A stretch of 64,000 nt of DNA, taken from NCBI RefSeq assembly GCF_035552695.1, contig NZ_DASZKT010000011.1, forward strand, positions 6,362 through 70,361, written 5' to 3'. A program made the position numbers and the translations under genes. Positions within the stretch are counted from its first letter, which is position 1. Each line of letters starts with the position of its first letter. This DNA is from Actinospica sp035552695 (GTDB lineage Bacteria > Actinomycetota > Actinomycetes > Streptomycetales > Catenulisporaceae). Below, piece after piece: positions 44,399 through 52,605 of the stretch. The notes under the pieces were generated by a model. That model was not told the DNA's origin. It saw nothing but the letters and a program-made list of their open reading frames with translations, and made no database searches.

Positions 44399-46390
44399 AT
44401 GCCCAGCGTGCCTTCACTGATGGGGATGACAAAGCGCGTGCTCGTCGGCCGCCCGATGCGCAGCGAACTGCTCGGCGAGGCGACGCTCCCGAAGAAGATC
44501 GCCCTTCCGGTCTTCGCCTCCGACGCGCTGTCCTCCGTGGCGTACGCGACGGAGGAGATCCTGCTCGTGCTGTCCGCGGGCGGTCTGGCGATGTTCCACT
44601 ACACCTGGTACCTCGCCGCGGGTGTCGGGCTGCTGATGCTGGTGGTCGTCGCGTCCTACCGGCAGAACGTGCACGCCTATCCGTCCGGCGGCGGCGACTA
44701 CGAGGTGGCCACCACCAACCTCGGGCCCAAGGCCGGACTGACCGTGGCCAGCGCGCTGATGGTCGACTACACGCTCACCGTCGCGGTCTCCACCGCCGCG
44801 GGCGTCGCGAACCTCGCCTCCGCCGTCCCCGCCCTGAACGGCCATGTGGTGCTCATCTGCGTGGTGATCATCGCGGTGATCACGCTGATGAACCTGCGCG
44901 GCGTGCGCGAATCCGGCACCGCCTTCGCCATCCCCACGTACTGTTTCATCGCCGCCATCGCGATCATGATCATCTGGGGCTTCGCGCAGATCGTCACCGG
45001 CCACCACCTGGTCGCCGAGAGCGCGAACTACCAGATCCACTCCACCACGAACTACACCGGCCTCGCGCTCGGCTTCCTGCTGCTGCGCGCCTTCGCCTCC
45101 GGCTGTACCGCGCTGACCGGCGTCGAGGCGATCAGCAACGGCGTGCCCGCGTTCAGGGTGCCGAAGAGCAAGAACGCCGCCACCACGCTCGCGCTGCTCG
45201 GCGGGATCGCGGTCACCATGTTCGCGGGTGTCACGGCGCTCGCCCTCGCCTCGCACGTGCACACCGCCGAGGACGCCTCGCAGCTGATCGGCCTGCCCTC
45301 GGGCGCCACGCCGCGCACCGTGATCGCGCAGGTCGCCCGCTCCGTGTTCGGCGGCTCCTCGCCGATGTTCTACTTCCTGCAGTTCTTCACGGCGCTGATC
45401 CTGGTGCTCGCCGCGAACACGGCCTTCAACGGCTTCCCGGTGCTCGCCTCGATCCTCTCCCGCGACGGCTACATGCCCAGGCAGCTGCGCAACCGCGGCG
45501 ACCGGCTGGCCTACTCCAACGGCATCCTGCTGCTCTCGGCGCTGGCGATCGTGCTGGTCATCGCGTTCCAGGCCTCGCCGACGCGGCTGATCCAGCTCTA
45601 CATCATCGGCGTGTTCGTGTCCTTCGTGTGCAGCCAGTCCGGCATGATCCGACACTGGAACCGGCTGCTGCGCGAGGAGACCGACCCGTCCGCGCGCGGC
45701 AGGATGAAGCGCTCCCGGGTGATCAACTCGGTCGGCGCGGGTTTCACCGGCATCGTCCTGGTCATCGTGCTGGCCACCAAGTTCGCCAAGGGCGCCTGGA
45801 TCGTGGTGGTCGCCATGCCGATCATCTGGCTGATCATGCGCGCCATCCAGCGGCACTACCAGGCCGTGGCCGTCGAGCTCGAGCCGCCGGCGAACCTGCG
45901 CCTCTTCAAGCCGCACAGCAACCACGCGGTGGTGCTCGTCTCCAAGCTGCACCTGCCCACGCTGCGCGCGCTCGGCTACGCGAAGGCCACCCGGCCGGAC
46001 AGCATCCAGGCCGTCACCGTCGACATCGATCCGGACGAGGTGGCGGCGCTGCGCGAGCAGTGGGACGCGCACGACATCCCGGTGCCGCTGACCGTGATCG
46101 CCTCGCCCTACCGGGAGATCACCCGGCCGGTCGTCGAGTTCGTCAAACGGATGCGCACCGAGAACCCGGACGACATCGTCACCGTGTACGTGCCCGAATA
46201 CGTGCTGGGCCGCTGGTGGGAGCAGATCCTGCACAACCAGTCCGCGCTGCGGCTCAAGGGCCGGCTGCTCTACCAGCGCGGCGTGGTGGTGGCCAGCGTG
46301 CCGTACCAGCTGCGTTCCGCCGCGAACCACCATGCGGCGGCCGCGCAGCCGCCGCCCGCGGCCGAGGCGCCGCTGCAGGAGACCAGGTAG
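44399..46390 (+). CDS. APC-superfamily permease, KimA-like potassium transporter
   Basis: A 663-residue transporter with about 12 membrane helices. The N-terminal motif LPKKIALPVFASDALSSVAYATEEIL is the hallmark of the KimA/YdaO-like APC branch, proton-coupled K+ importers. A cytoplasmic C-terminal domain (~500-640) resembles a USP-like fold. ATG 44399 is chosen by homologue length; a GTG at 44351 is possible. No ydaO-type riboswitch is evident upstream. A KdpD-like kinase is divergent, and an OB-fold gene follows 22 bp later, an arrangement common in actinomycetes. Confidence 0.85.
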   Translation: MPSVPSLMGMTKRVLVGRPMRSELLGEATLPKKIALPVFASDALSSVAYATEEILLVLSAGGLAMFHYTWYLAAGVGLLMLVVVASYRQNVHAYPSGGGDYEVATTNLGPKAGLTVASALMVDYTLTVAVSTAAGVANLASAVPALNGHVVLICVVIIAVITLMNLRGVRESGTAFAIPTYCFIAAIAIMIIWGFAQIVTGHHLVAESANYQIHSTTNYTGLALGFLLLRAFASGCTALTGVEAISNGVPAFRVPKSKNAATTLALLGGIAVTMFAGVTALALASHVHTAEDASQLIGLPSGATPRTVIAQVARSVFGGSSPMFYFLQFFTALILVLAANTAFNGFPVLASILSRDGYMPRQLRNRGDRLAYSNGILLLSALAIVLVIAFQASPTRLIQLYIIGVFVSFVCSQSGMIRHWNRLLREETDPSARGRMKRSRVINSVGAGFTGIVLVIVLATKFAKGAWIVVVAMPIIWLIMRAIQRHYQAVAVELEPPANLRLFKPHSNHAVVLVSKLHLPTLRALGYAKATRPDSIQAVTVDIDPDEVAALREQWDAHDIPVPLTVIASPYREITRPVVEFVKRMRTENPDDIVTVYVPEYVLGRWWEQILHNQSALRLKGRLLYQRGVVVASVPYQLRSAANHHAAAAQPPPAAEAPLQETR

Positions 46391-46412
46391 CCAGAGGACG
46401 GAGACCGCGACC

Positions 46413-46880
46413 ATGCCCGAGGAAACCGAGACCGCATCGATTCCCGAGACCCGAGACGGGACCCGAGCCGAGAGCGGGCGGCCGCCGCGGGGCCGCTCGG
46501 ATCGGCGGGAGGGCGGCTTCATCAGACGACTGATCTCCCGGCTGGCCACCGAGACCGAGGAACTCGACGACGCCGACCTCAAGGCGGCGATCCCGGGGCA
46601 GGGCGCCGTCCCGATCGCGCAGTGCCGCGACCGTGAGGCGGTCTGCATCCTCGGCACCCTGCGCACCGTCACCTTCCAGCCGCGGGCTGGCGTGCCCGCG
46701 GTCCAAGCGGAACTCTGGGACGGCACCGGGGCGGTCACCGTCGTCTGGCTCGGCCGCCGCAGGATCGCCGGCATCGATCCGGGACGCGTCATCAAGGTTC
46801 GAGGACGCATCACCGCGCTCGGCGGTCAGCGGGTGATTTACAACCCGATCTACGAACTTCGGCCAGGAGCCACAGACTAG
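46413..46880 (+). CDS. OB-fold nucleic-acid-binding-like protein
   Basis: A 155-residue protein with a charged, disordered N-terminus (1-40), a helix (GGFIRRLISRLATE) and a C-terminal OB fold (VCILGTLRTVTFQ, VPAVQAELWDGTGAVTVVWLGRR, GRVIKVRGRITALGGQRVIYNPIYEL). Homologues sit next to K+ transport genes (Trk, APC) and DUF3159 genes in many actinomycetes; their function is not established. It is probably co-transcribed with the permease upstream. Confidence 0.85.
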   Translation: MPEETETASIPETRDGTRAESGRPPRGRSDRREGGFIRRLISRLATETEELDDADLKAAIPGQGAVPIAQCRDREAVCILGTLRTVTFQPRAGVPAVQAELWDGTGAVTVVWLGRRRIAGIDPGRVIKVRGRITALGGQRVIYNPIYELRPGATD

Positions 46881-46980
46881 TGAGCGCGCAGGTCACCTAG
46901 CAGTGCCGCGGTCGTTAAAAACGCGTATGTATTCGCGCAGCCTGCTTCACCGGGCCGGGGCGAGGCCGTTCACTGAGGCC

Positions 46981-47382
46981 ATGTCCTCCGTCAGCGAGTC
47001 CGCGGTGCCGATCCTGCCGAGCGGCGATCTGCGGCGAGCCGAGGCGTTCTACCGGTACCTCGGCTTCCGCGCCACCGGCCGCGGCGCGGACTATCTGCGC
47101 GTCGCGCGCGGCGACATCGAGCTGCACCTGTACCTCGCGCCCGGTCTCGACCCGCCGGCCAACCCGGCGGGCTGCTACCTGCGGGTCGCCGACCCGGCCG
47201 GGCTGCGCGCCGGCTGGCGCGCCGACGGCGTCAACTGCCTGGACGTGGCCGGCTCCCGGGCGTACGGCGAGACCGTGTTCGCGCTGGTCGACCCGGATGG
47301 CAATACCCTGCGTTATGGTCCGGCCGGGCAGTCCGTACCGAGCGGCGCGCGGTCCGGTGGCAAATCGCGCGAGTGGGAATAG
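46981..47382 (+). CDS. glyoxalase/bleomycin-resistance-fold protein
   Basis: A 133-residue vicinal-oxygen-chelate protein similar to bleomycin-binding proteins: it opens VPILPSGDLRRAEAFYRYLGF, has the IELHLYL strand and ends with FALVDPDGNTLRYG. Such proteins either bind bleomycin-type drugs or are unassigned dioxygenase/lyase relatives. No bleomycin cluster is nearby. An ATG at 46981 is used; the USP gene follows after 30 bp on the same strand. Confidence 0.88.
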   Translation: MSSVSESAVPILPSGDLRRAEAFYRYLGFRATGRGADYLRVARGDIELHLYLAPGLDPPANPAGCYLRVADPAGLRAGWRADGVNCLDVAGSRAYGETVFALVDPDGNTLRYGPAGQSVPSGARSGGKSREWE

Positions 47383-47412
47383 ACTGGGAGTCGTTCCGCT
47401 AGGAGATACGCG

Positions 47413-47913
47413 ATGATGCCACTCAGCGTCGGTCGCGTGGTGGTCGGCGTCGACGGGTCGCCCGGCAGCCTGCACGCCTTGCGTCGCGCGGTCGAATTCT
47501 CTCGAGCCTGGCAAGCGCCGCTGTTCCCGGTGCTCGCCTGGCAACCGCCCGGGGGTGAGGCCCCCGCGCGTCTGCGCCAGATCCCGGAGTTGGAGCGGGA
47601 CTGGTGCCGCGGCGCCGAGGACCGGCTGAACGCCGCCTTCGAGGAGGGGCTCGGCGCGATCCCGCTGGACCTCGACTGCGAGCCGCAGATCGTGCGCGGC
47701 CCGGCCGGACCCGCGCTGGTCCAGGTCGCCGACCGGCCGGACGATCTGATCGTGGTCGGCTCGGGGCGGCACGGCGCGCTCGCCCGGCTCACCCACAGCC
47801 ATATCGCAGCGTACTGCGTCGCGCACGCGTCCTGCTGCGTGATCGCCGTGCCCCCGCCGCCGCTGGCCGGAATCCCGCGCCATCTGCGGCACGCGCGGCG
47901 TCTCGCCGCGTGA
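47413..47913 (+). CDS. universal stress protein (single UspA domain)
   Basis: A 166-residue USP with N-terminal VVVGVDGSPGSLHALRRAVE and the ATP-binding G-2X-G-9X-G(S/T)-like segment VVGSGRHGALARLTHSHIA near the end. The second half of the motif departs from consensus, so ATP binding is likely but not certain. Tandem placement with a cation antiporter and a K+-type permease fits a stress/ion-homeostasis block. Confidence 0.88.
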   Translation: MMPLSVGRVVVGVDGSPGSLHALRRAVEFSRAWQAPLFPVLAWQPPGGEAPARLRQIPELERDWCRGAEDRLNAAFEEGLGAIPLDLDCEPQIVRGPAGPALVQVADRPDDLIVVGSGRHGALARLTHSHIAAYCVAHASCCVIAVPPPPLAGIPRHLRHARRLAA

Positions 47914-48003
47914 GCGGATGGCCGGGGTAGGGCTGTAAGTCCTGACAAAGATCGTTCCCGCGGATATTCTGGAGGACCCTCACCTCCGACGACGGGCCAC
48001 ATC

Positions 48004-49494
48004 GTGCATCCCGCCAATCTCGACGTGCTGCTGCTGATCGGCTCCGTCGTGGTGATCGCGGCCATCGGCGCGGCCCGGTTGGCGCACGGCGTGGGCCTGC
48101 CGGGCCTGCTCGTCTTCCTCGGCCTCGGGCTGCTGCTCGGCGAATCCGGCGCGGGCATCCGCTTCGACGACGCGGGTCTGGCCGAGGCGCTCGGACTGAG
48201 CGCGCTGGTGCTCATCCTGGCCGAGGGCGGCCTGACCACCCGGCTCGAGCACGCCCGCGCGGGCGCCCCGCAGGCCCTCGCCCTGGCCACGGTCGGCGTC
48301 GCGACGACCACCGTGGTCGTCGCCCTCGCCGCGCACGTGCTGGTGGACCTGCCGTGGCGGCAGGCGCTGCTGCTCGGCGCGGTGCTCGCGCCGACCGACG
48401 CCGCGGCCGTGTTCTCGGTGCTGCGGAAACTGCCGCTGCCGCCGCGGCTGTCCGGCATCCTCGAGGGCGAATCAGGCCTCAACGACCCGCCGTCGGTGCT
48501 GGCCGTGACCCTGCTGAGCGCGGGCGGGCACGTCCCGTCCGGCGCGTTCATCGCCGGGGAGGTCGTCTACGAACTGGTCATCGGCGCCGCGATCGGACTG
48601 GTTCTCGGGCTGCTGGGCGCGGAGGGCCTGCGGCGGGTCGCGCTGCCCGCCTCGGGCCTGTACCCGATCGCGGTGCTGGCGATCATCGTCGCGGGCTACG
48701 GCGCGGCCTCGACGGCGCACGCGAGCGGCTTCCTCGCCGTCTACGTCGCGGCCCTGGTCCTCGGAAACGTGCGGCTCCCGCACCGGGCCGCGACGCGCGG
48801 CTTCGCCGAGGGCATCGCATGGCTGGCGCAGATCGGACTGTTCGTCATGCTCGGCCTGCTCGCCTCGCCCTCGCGGCTGCCCGCGCAGATCCTGCCCGCG
48901 ATCGTCATCGGCCTCGTACTCACCCTGCTGGCCCGGCCCATCGCAGTCCTCGTGTCCACGCTGCCGTTCCGGGCCCGCTGGCGCGAGCAGACCTTCCTGT
49001 CGTACGCCGGTCTGCGCGGCGCCGTCCCCATCGTGCTGGCGACGATCCCGATGAGCTCCCGCGTCCCCGGGGCCGCGCGCCTGTTCGACCTCGTATTCCT
49101 CGTCGTCGGCGGCTTCACCCTCGTGCAGGGCCCGACACTCCCCTTCGTCGCCCGCAAGCTCGGCGTCCTCGCGGCGGACGAGCCGACCGAGCTCGACGTC
49201 GAATCCGCGCCGCTCGAAGACCTGCACGCCGTCATGCTGCAGACCCAGATCCCCGACGGCTCCCGGATGCACGGCATCGAACTGTGGGAGCTGCGCCTGC
49301 CCGAAGGCGCGATCATGTCCCTGGTCGTGCGCGCCGGCACCGCCTTCGTCCCCGAACCGACCACCCGCCTCGAGACCGGCGACCGCCTGGTCATCGTGGC
49401 CTCGTCCAAGGTCCGGCGGCACACTGAGCGCCGGCTGCGCGCAGTCAGCCGCGCGGGAAAGCTCGCGGGCTGGCTCGGCGAGCGCGGCGACTGA
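48004..49494 (+). CDS. cation/proton antiporter, NhaP2/CPA1 type with C-terminal RCK domain
   Basis: A 496-residue protein with 12-13 membrane helices and the CPA1 core motifs (GAVLAPTDAAAVFSVLR, and the ion-binding GESGLNDPPSV where Asn-Asp is conserved). Residues ~400-485 form a TrkA-C/RCK domain (LRLPEGAIMSLVVRAG, TRLETGDRLVIVAS) which binds nucleotides or ions and gates K+/H+ antiport in NhaP2. A GTG start at 48004 directly precedes the first helix. Confidence 0.92.
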   Translation: MHPANLDVLLLIGSVVVIAAIGAARLAHGVGLPGLLVFLGLGLLLGESGAGIRFDDAGLAEALGLSALVLILAEGGLTTRLEHARAGAPQALALATVGVATTTVVVALAAHVLVDLPWRQALLLGAVLAPTDAAAVFSVLRKLPLPPRLSGILEGESGLNDPPSVLAVTLLSAGGHVPSGAFIAGEVVYELVIGAAIGLVLGLLGAEGLRRVALPASGLYPIAVLAIIVAGYGAASTAHASGFLAVYVAALVLGNVRLPHRAATRGFAEGIAWLAQIGLFVMLGLLASPSRLPAQILPAIVIGLVLTLLARPIAVLVSTLPFRARWREQTFLSYAGLRGAVPIVLATIPMSSRVPGAARLFDLVFLVVGGFTLVQGPTLPFVARKLGVLAADEPTELDVESAPLEDLHAVMLQTQIPDGSRMHGIELWELRLPEGAIMSLVVRAGTAFVPEPTTRLETGDRLVIVASSKVRRHTERRLRAVSRAGKLAGWLGERGD

Positions 49495-49583
49495 GCAGGG
49501 CCGAGAACCCGAATGAGGGCTCTCCTACGAGACCGCGGCATTTCATCGGGCAAATACTGACCGGGAACCCTTGACGTCCGCCA

Positions 49584-49595
49584 TGGTCTAGTCCA
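49584..49595. promoter_or_regulatory. DasR-like (dre) site upstream of the EndoH-type gene
   Basis: TGGTCTAGTCCA matches the TGGTCTAGACCA core of DasR responsive elements at 11 of 12 positions. It lies just after a TTGACG (49571-49576) that could be the -35 of the GH18 gene promoter. DasR represses GlcNAc and chitin metabolism genes in streptomycetes and relatives. Confidence 0.6.
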
Positions 49596-49685
49596 TTTTT
49601 TGTGGATACCCACTCCATCTCCAGCGCGCTCGCCGCCGCCACCACCCTCGTCGCGGTGAGCAGCGTGGATCCGAGGAGAGCACCC

Positions 49686-51191
49686 ATGAACGACAGTCCG
49701 CAGGTTACCCGCCGCCGCTTGCTGCGCAACGCAGGGCTCGCCGTCGCAGTCGCCGGCACGTCCTCGGCGCTGATACGTGCCGAAACGGCCACCCCGGCCG
49801 CCGCGGCCACCGGCGCCAAGACCGCCGCCGCGGCGAAGTCCGGCCCGATCACGACCGCCTACGTCGAGGTCAACAACGACAGCATCACCAGCGTCGGCAA
49901 CTACACGCTGGCCTCGAACGGGGCCAACGTGTTCGACATCGGCATCATCTTCGCCGCGAACATCAACTACGACGGAACCACCGCCCAGCTGTACTTCAAC
50001 CCGCAGGTACAGGCGGTCCTCGACAACGCCGCGACGCAGATCGCGCCGCTCCAGGCCAAGGGGATCAAGGTCATGCTTTCGATCCTCGGCAACCACCAGG
50101 GCGCCGGTTTCGCCAACTTCCCCGACCAGCAGTCCGCGGCCGCGTTCGCGACGCAGCTGTCCAACGCCGTGTCCACCTACGGCCTCGACGGCATCGACTT
50201 CGACGACGAATACGCCGACTACGGCACGAACGGCACGGCGCAGCCGAACGCGTGGTCCTTCCCCTACCTGGTTCAGGCGTTGCGCAACGACCTGCCGAAC
50301 AAGATCATCTCCCTGTACTTCATCGGGCCGTCCTCGACAACGTTGTCCTACAACGGGATCGTCGTCGGCGACCTGATCAACTACAGCTGGAACCCCTACT
50401 ACGGCAGCTGGGGCGTGCCCGACGTGCCCGGTCTGACGCAGGCGCAGCTCGCCCCCGCGGCGATCGACATCCAGAACACCGCGTCGTCGACCGCGACCAG
50501 TCTGGCGCAGCAGACCGTGTCCGGCGGCTATGGCGTCTTCAACACCTACAACCTGCCTGACACGGACGCCAGCGCGTACATCTCGTCGTTCACCCAGCCG
50601 CTGTACGGCAGCAACGCCGTCTACCTCAGCGGCACGAGCGTGGCGGCGGCGTTCAACAACACCGGCATCGCGAACGACGGCTCGAGCGGCGCGAACTTCG
50701 ACAGCGACGGCTACGCCTACTCGGCGCAGGCCCTCTCGGCGGCCGGTGTCAGCCCGGGCTCCAAGATCACCGCGTCCGGAAAGACGTTCACCTGGCCGAA
50801 CGTGTCCGCCGGCTCGGCGGACAATTTCCAGGCCGGCGGCCAGAAGGTCGCGGTATCGGGATCCGGCAGCATCGCCTTCCTCGGCTCGGCCACGAACGGG
50901 CCCTCGACCGGGACCGCGACGGTGAACTTCACCGACGGCACGAGCCAGAGCGTGACGCTGTCGTTCTCGGACTGGACGCTCAACGGAGGGGGCGCTTCGG
51001 TGGAGGCCGGCAACACGGCGGCCATCACCACGTCGTACCGGAACACCAGCTCGGGCGGCAAGGACACCGTCTCCACCAAAGTGTTCGCCACCAGCGCCAT
51101 CTCGCTGACTTCCGGGAAGACGGTCGCGAGCGTCACCCTGCCGGCGAGCGCGAACCAGGGCGAACTGCATGTCTTCGCAATCGCCACCTGA
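49686..51191 (+). CDS. secreted GH18 endo-beta-N-acetylglucosaminidase (EndoH-like)
   Basis: A 501-residue protein with a Tat-type signal (TRRRLLRNAGLAVAVAG, cleaved near Ala-rich ~42). The catalytic domain (~52-340) resembles EndoH/EndoF: the GH18 signature YGLDGIDFDDEYADYG gives DxxDxDxE with acid Glu175. Such enzymes cut the chitobiose core of N-glycans. The remaining ~150 residues are a beta-sandwich accessory domain (FTWPNVSAGSADNFQAGGQ, ending ELHVFAIAT) seen at the end of several secreted glycosidases. The start ATG 49686 has GGAGAG upstream. A DasR-like site upstream agrees with a role in glycan scavenging. Confidence 0.9.
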   Translation: MNDSPQVTRRRLLRNAGLAVAVAGTSSALIRAETATPAAAATGAKTAAAAKSGPITTAYVEVNNDSITSVGNYTLASNGANVFDIGIIFAANINYDGTTAQLYFNPQVQAVLDNAATQIAPLQAKGIKVMLSILGNHQGAGFANFPDQQSAAAFATQLSNAVSTYGLDGIDFDDEYADYGTNGTAQPNAWSFPYLVQALRNDLPNKIISLYFIGPSSTTLSYNGIVVGDLINYSWNPYYGSWGVPDVPGLTQAQLAPAAIDIQNTASSTATSLAQQTVSGGYGVFNTYNLPDTDASAYISSFTQPLYGSNAVYLSGTSVAAAFNNTGIANDGSSGANFDSDGYAYSAQALSAAGVSPGSKITASGKTFTWPNVSAGSADNFQAGGQKVAVSGSGSIAFLGSATNGPSTGTATVNFTDGTSQSVTLSFSDWTLNGGGASVEAGNTAAITTSYRNTSSGGKDTVSTKVFATSAISLTSGKTVASVTLPASANQGELHVFAIAT

Positions 51192-51236
51192 AAAATCCCT
51201 ACCGGGAATCGGGTGCGCGCTGTTACCGTCGGTTTC

Positions 51237-51290
51237 GTGATTCAGCGCGCACCGCAGACGACGACGCCGGAGGCTGTCCCGGCGCGCTGA
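51237..51290 (+). CDS. Thr-rich leader peptide upstream of the ThrRS gene
   Basis: A GTG-initiated 17-codon frame reads MIQRAPQTTTPEAVPAR and stops at TGA 51288-51290. It contains three consecutive ACG Thr codons (51258-51266), which is striking directly before a threonyl-tRNA synthetase gene. A TACCGT -10-like hexamer at 51224-51229 would place the transcription start at about the GTG, giving a leaderless mRNA; no strong ribosome-binding site is seen otherwise. A short GCCGG/CCGGC hairpin (51266-51270/51279-51283) overlaps the region just after the Thr codons. Confidence 0.6.
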   Translation: MIQRAPQTTTPEAVPAR

Positions 51291-51305
51291 TGTTTGCCAT
51301 CTTCC

Positions 51306-51335
51306 GTAGCCCCGGGGCGAGTGCCCCGGGGCTAC
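51306..51335 (+). terminator. attenuator-like hairpin between the leader peptide and ThrRS gene
   Basis: A perfect 13-bp stem (51306-51318 with 51323-51335; arm GTAGCCCCGGGGC) and a GAGT loop, followed by a mildly T-rich stretch. It starts 15 bp after the leader peptide stop and 58 bp before the ThrRS start, the expected position of a conditional terminator. Confidence 0.75.
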
Positions 51336-51392
51336 GTCGTTCTCGTGCTCCGCGTGGTCGCCGCCCCCGCGAACCAAGGAGACGAGACCACC

Positions 51393-52592
51393 GTGAACGA
51401 CCACCGCAAGCTCGGCCGCGAGCTGGAGATCTTCGACACCGACCCGCTGATGGGCGCTGGCCTGCCGTACTGGCTGCCGGATGGCGCGGAGATCCGGCAC
51501 GCTCTCGAGGAGTACGTGCGCGAACTGGAACGCCGCGCCGGATACCGTCACGTGTACTCGCCGGTGCTCGGCAAGCGCGAGCTGTACGAGATCTCAGGGC
51601 ACTGGTCGCACTACAACCAGGACATGTATCCGCCGATGGAGGTCGGCGGCGAGCAGGTGCTGCTGCGTCCCAGCCTGTGTCCGCATCACGCGCTGATCTA
51701 CCGGTCCCGCGCGCACAGCTACCGTGAGCTGCCGCTTCGTATGGCGGAGCTCGGCGGCATGTTCCGCCTGGAACTTTCAGGCGTGCTCGGCGGGCTCAAC
51801 CGGGTCCGCTCGATTCAACTCAACGACGCGCACATCTTCTGCACCGTCGACCAGGCCGCCGAGGAAGCGCACGCGGCACTTGCGCTCATCCGCAAGGCGC
51901 ACAAGGACATGGGCATCGAGGGCGCGCGCTACCGGCTTTCGCTGCCCGGGCCCGGCGGCAAGTACGTCGACAATCCCGAGATGTGGCAGCGCTCGACCGC
52001 GTTGCTGCGCGAGATCCTGGAGGCGTCCGGGCTGGAGTACGAGGCGTGCGAGGGCGAGGCCGCGTTCTACGGTCCGAAGATCGACGTGCAGGTATACGAC
52101 AGCGCGGGCCGGGAGTTCAGCCTCTCCACCGTCCAGGTCGACTTCCACCAGCCGGAGCAGTTCGACCTGCACTACATCGGCGCGGACGGCGCCAAGCACC
52201 GTCCGGTCATGGTGCACCGCAGCGTCATCGGCAGCATCGAACGCGTGGTCTCGCATCTGATCGAGGTACACGGCGGCGCGTTCCCGGCCTGGCTGGCTCC
52301 CGTCCAAGTGGCCGTCCTGCCCCTCACCGACGCAGAAGTGCCGCACGCCCAAGCCGTCATCGAACGCTGCATCGCCCTCGGCCTTCGCGCCGAACTCCAC
52401 GCCCCGGAACGCGGCAGCCTGGGCGCCCGAATCCGCGCGGCTCGCCTCGTGCCATATCAGGCCATTGTCGGCGCGAAAGAGGCCGCGGGCAACGGGCTCG
52501 CCCTGCGACTGCGCGACGGGCAACGCCTCGACGCCCGCCCGGTCGAGCAGGTCCTCGCGGAGGTGTGCGACCAGATCGGGCGACGGGACTGA
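51393..52592 (+). CDS. short threonyl-tRNA synthetase without TGS and editing domains
   Basis: A 399-residue class II synthetase with the ThrRS catalytic core and anticodon-binding domain only. The zinc ligands are kept (Cys96 in SLCPHH, His147 in NDAHIFC, His275 in PVMVHRS), along with motif 2 (FRLELSG) and motif 3 (VHRSVIGSIERVV). Normal bacterial ThrRS has ~640-680 residues. The usual NCPGH is changed to LCPHH, next to the substrate pocket. Extra ThrRS copies can give resistance to ThrRS inhibitors such as borrelidin or obafluorin; that role here is inferred. A Thr-codon leader and hairpin precede it. GTG 51393 follows AAGGAGACG. Confidence 0.88.
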   Translation: MNDHRKLGRELEIFDTDPLMGAGLPYWLPDGAEIRHALEEYVRELERRAGYRHVYSPVLGKRELYEISGHWSHYNQDMYPPMEVGGEQVLLRPSLCPHHALIYRSRAHSYRELPLRMAELGGMFRLELSGVLGGLNRVRSIQLNDAHIFCTVDQAAEEAHAALALIRKAHKDMGIEGARYRLSLPGPGGKYVDNPEMWQRSTALLREILEASGLEYEACEGEAAFYGPKIDVQVYDSAGREFSLSTVQVDFHQPEQFDLHYIGADGAKHRPVMVHRSVIGSIERVVSHLIEVHGGAFPAWLAPVQVAVLPLTDAEVPHAQAVIERCIALGLRAELHAPERGSLGARIRAARLVPYQAIVGAKEAAGNGLALRLRDGQRLDARPVEQVLAEVCDQIGRRD

Positions 52593-52605
52593 ACGTCGAA
52601 GGAAT

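Noticed and set aside
44234..44399. Possible c-di-AMP (ydaO) riboswitch before the KimA-like permease
   Set aside because: I could not find the conserved ydaO core elements; the segment is short and lacks the expected paired helices.
51212..51253. GGTGCGCGCT/AGCGCGCACC inverted repeat upstream of the ThrRS gene as part of the attenuator RNA
   Set aside because: If transcription starts near 51236, the left arm is not in the RNA, so it would be a DNA element or chance; I do not use it as evidence for attenuation.
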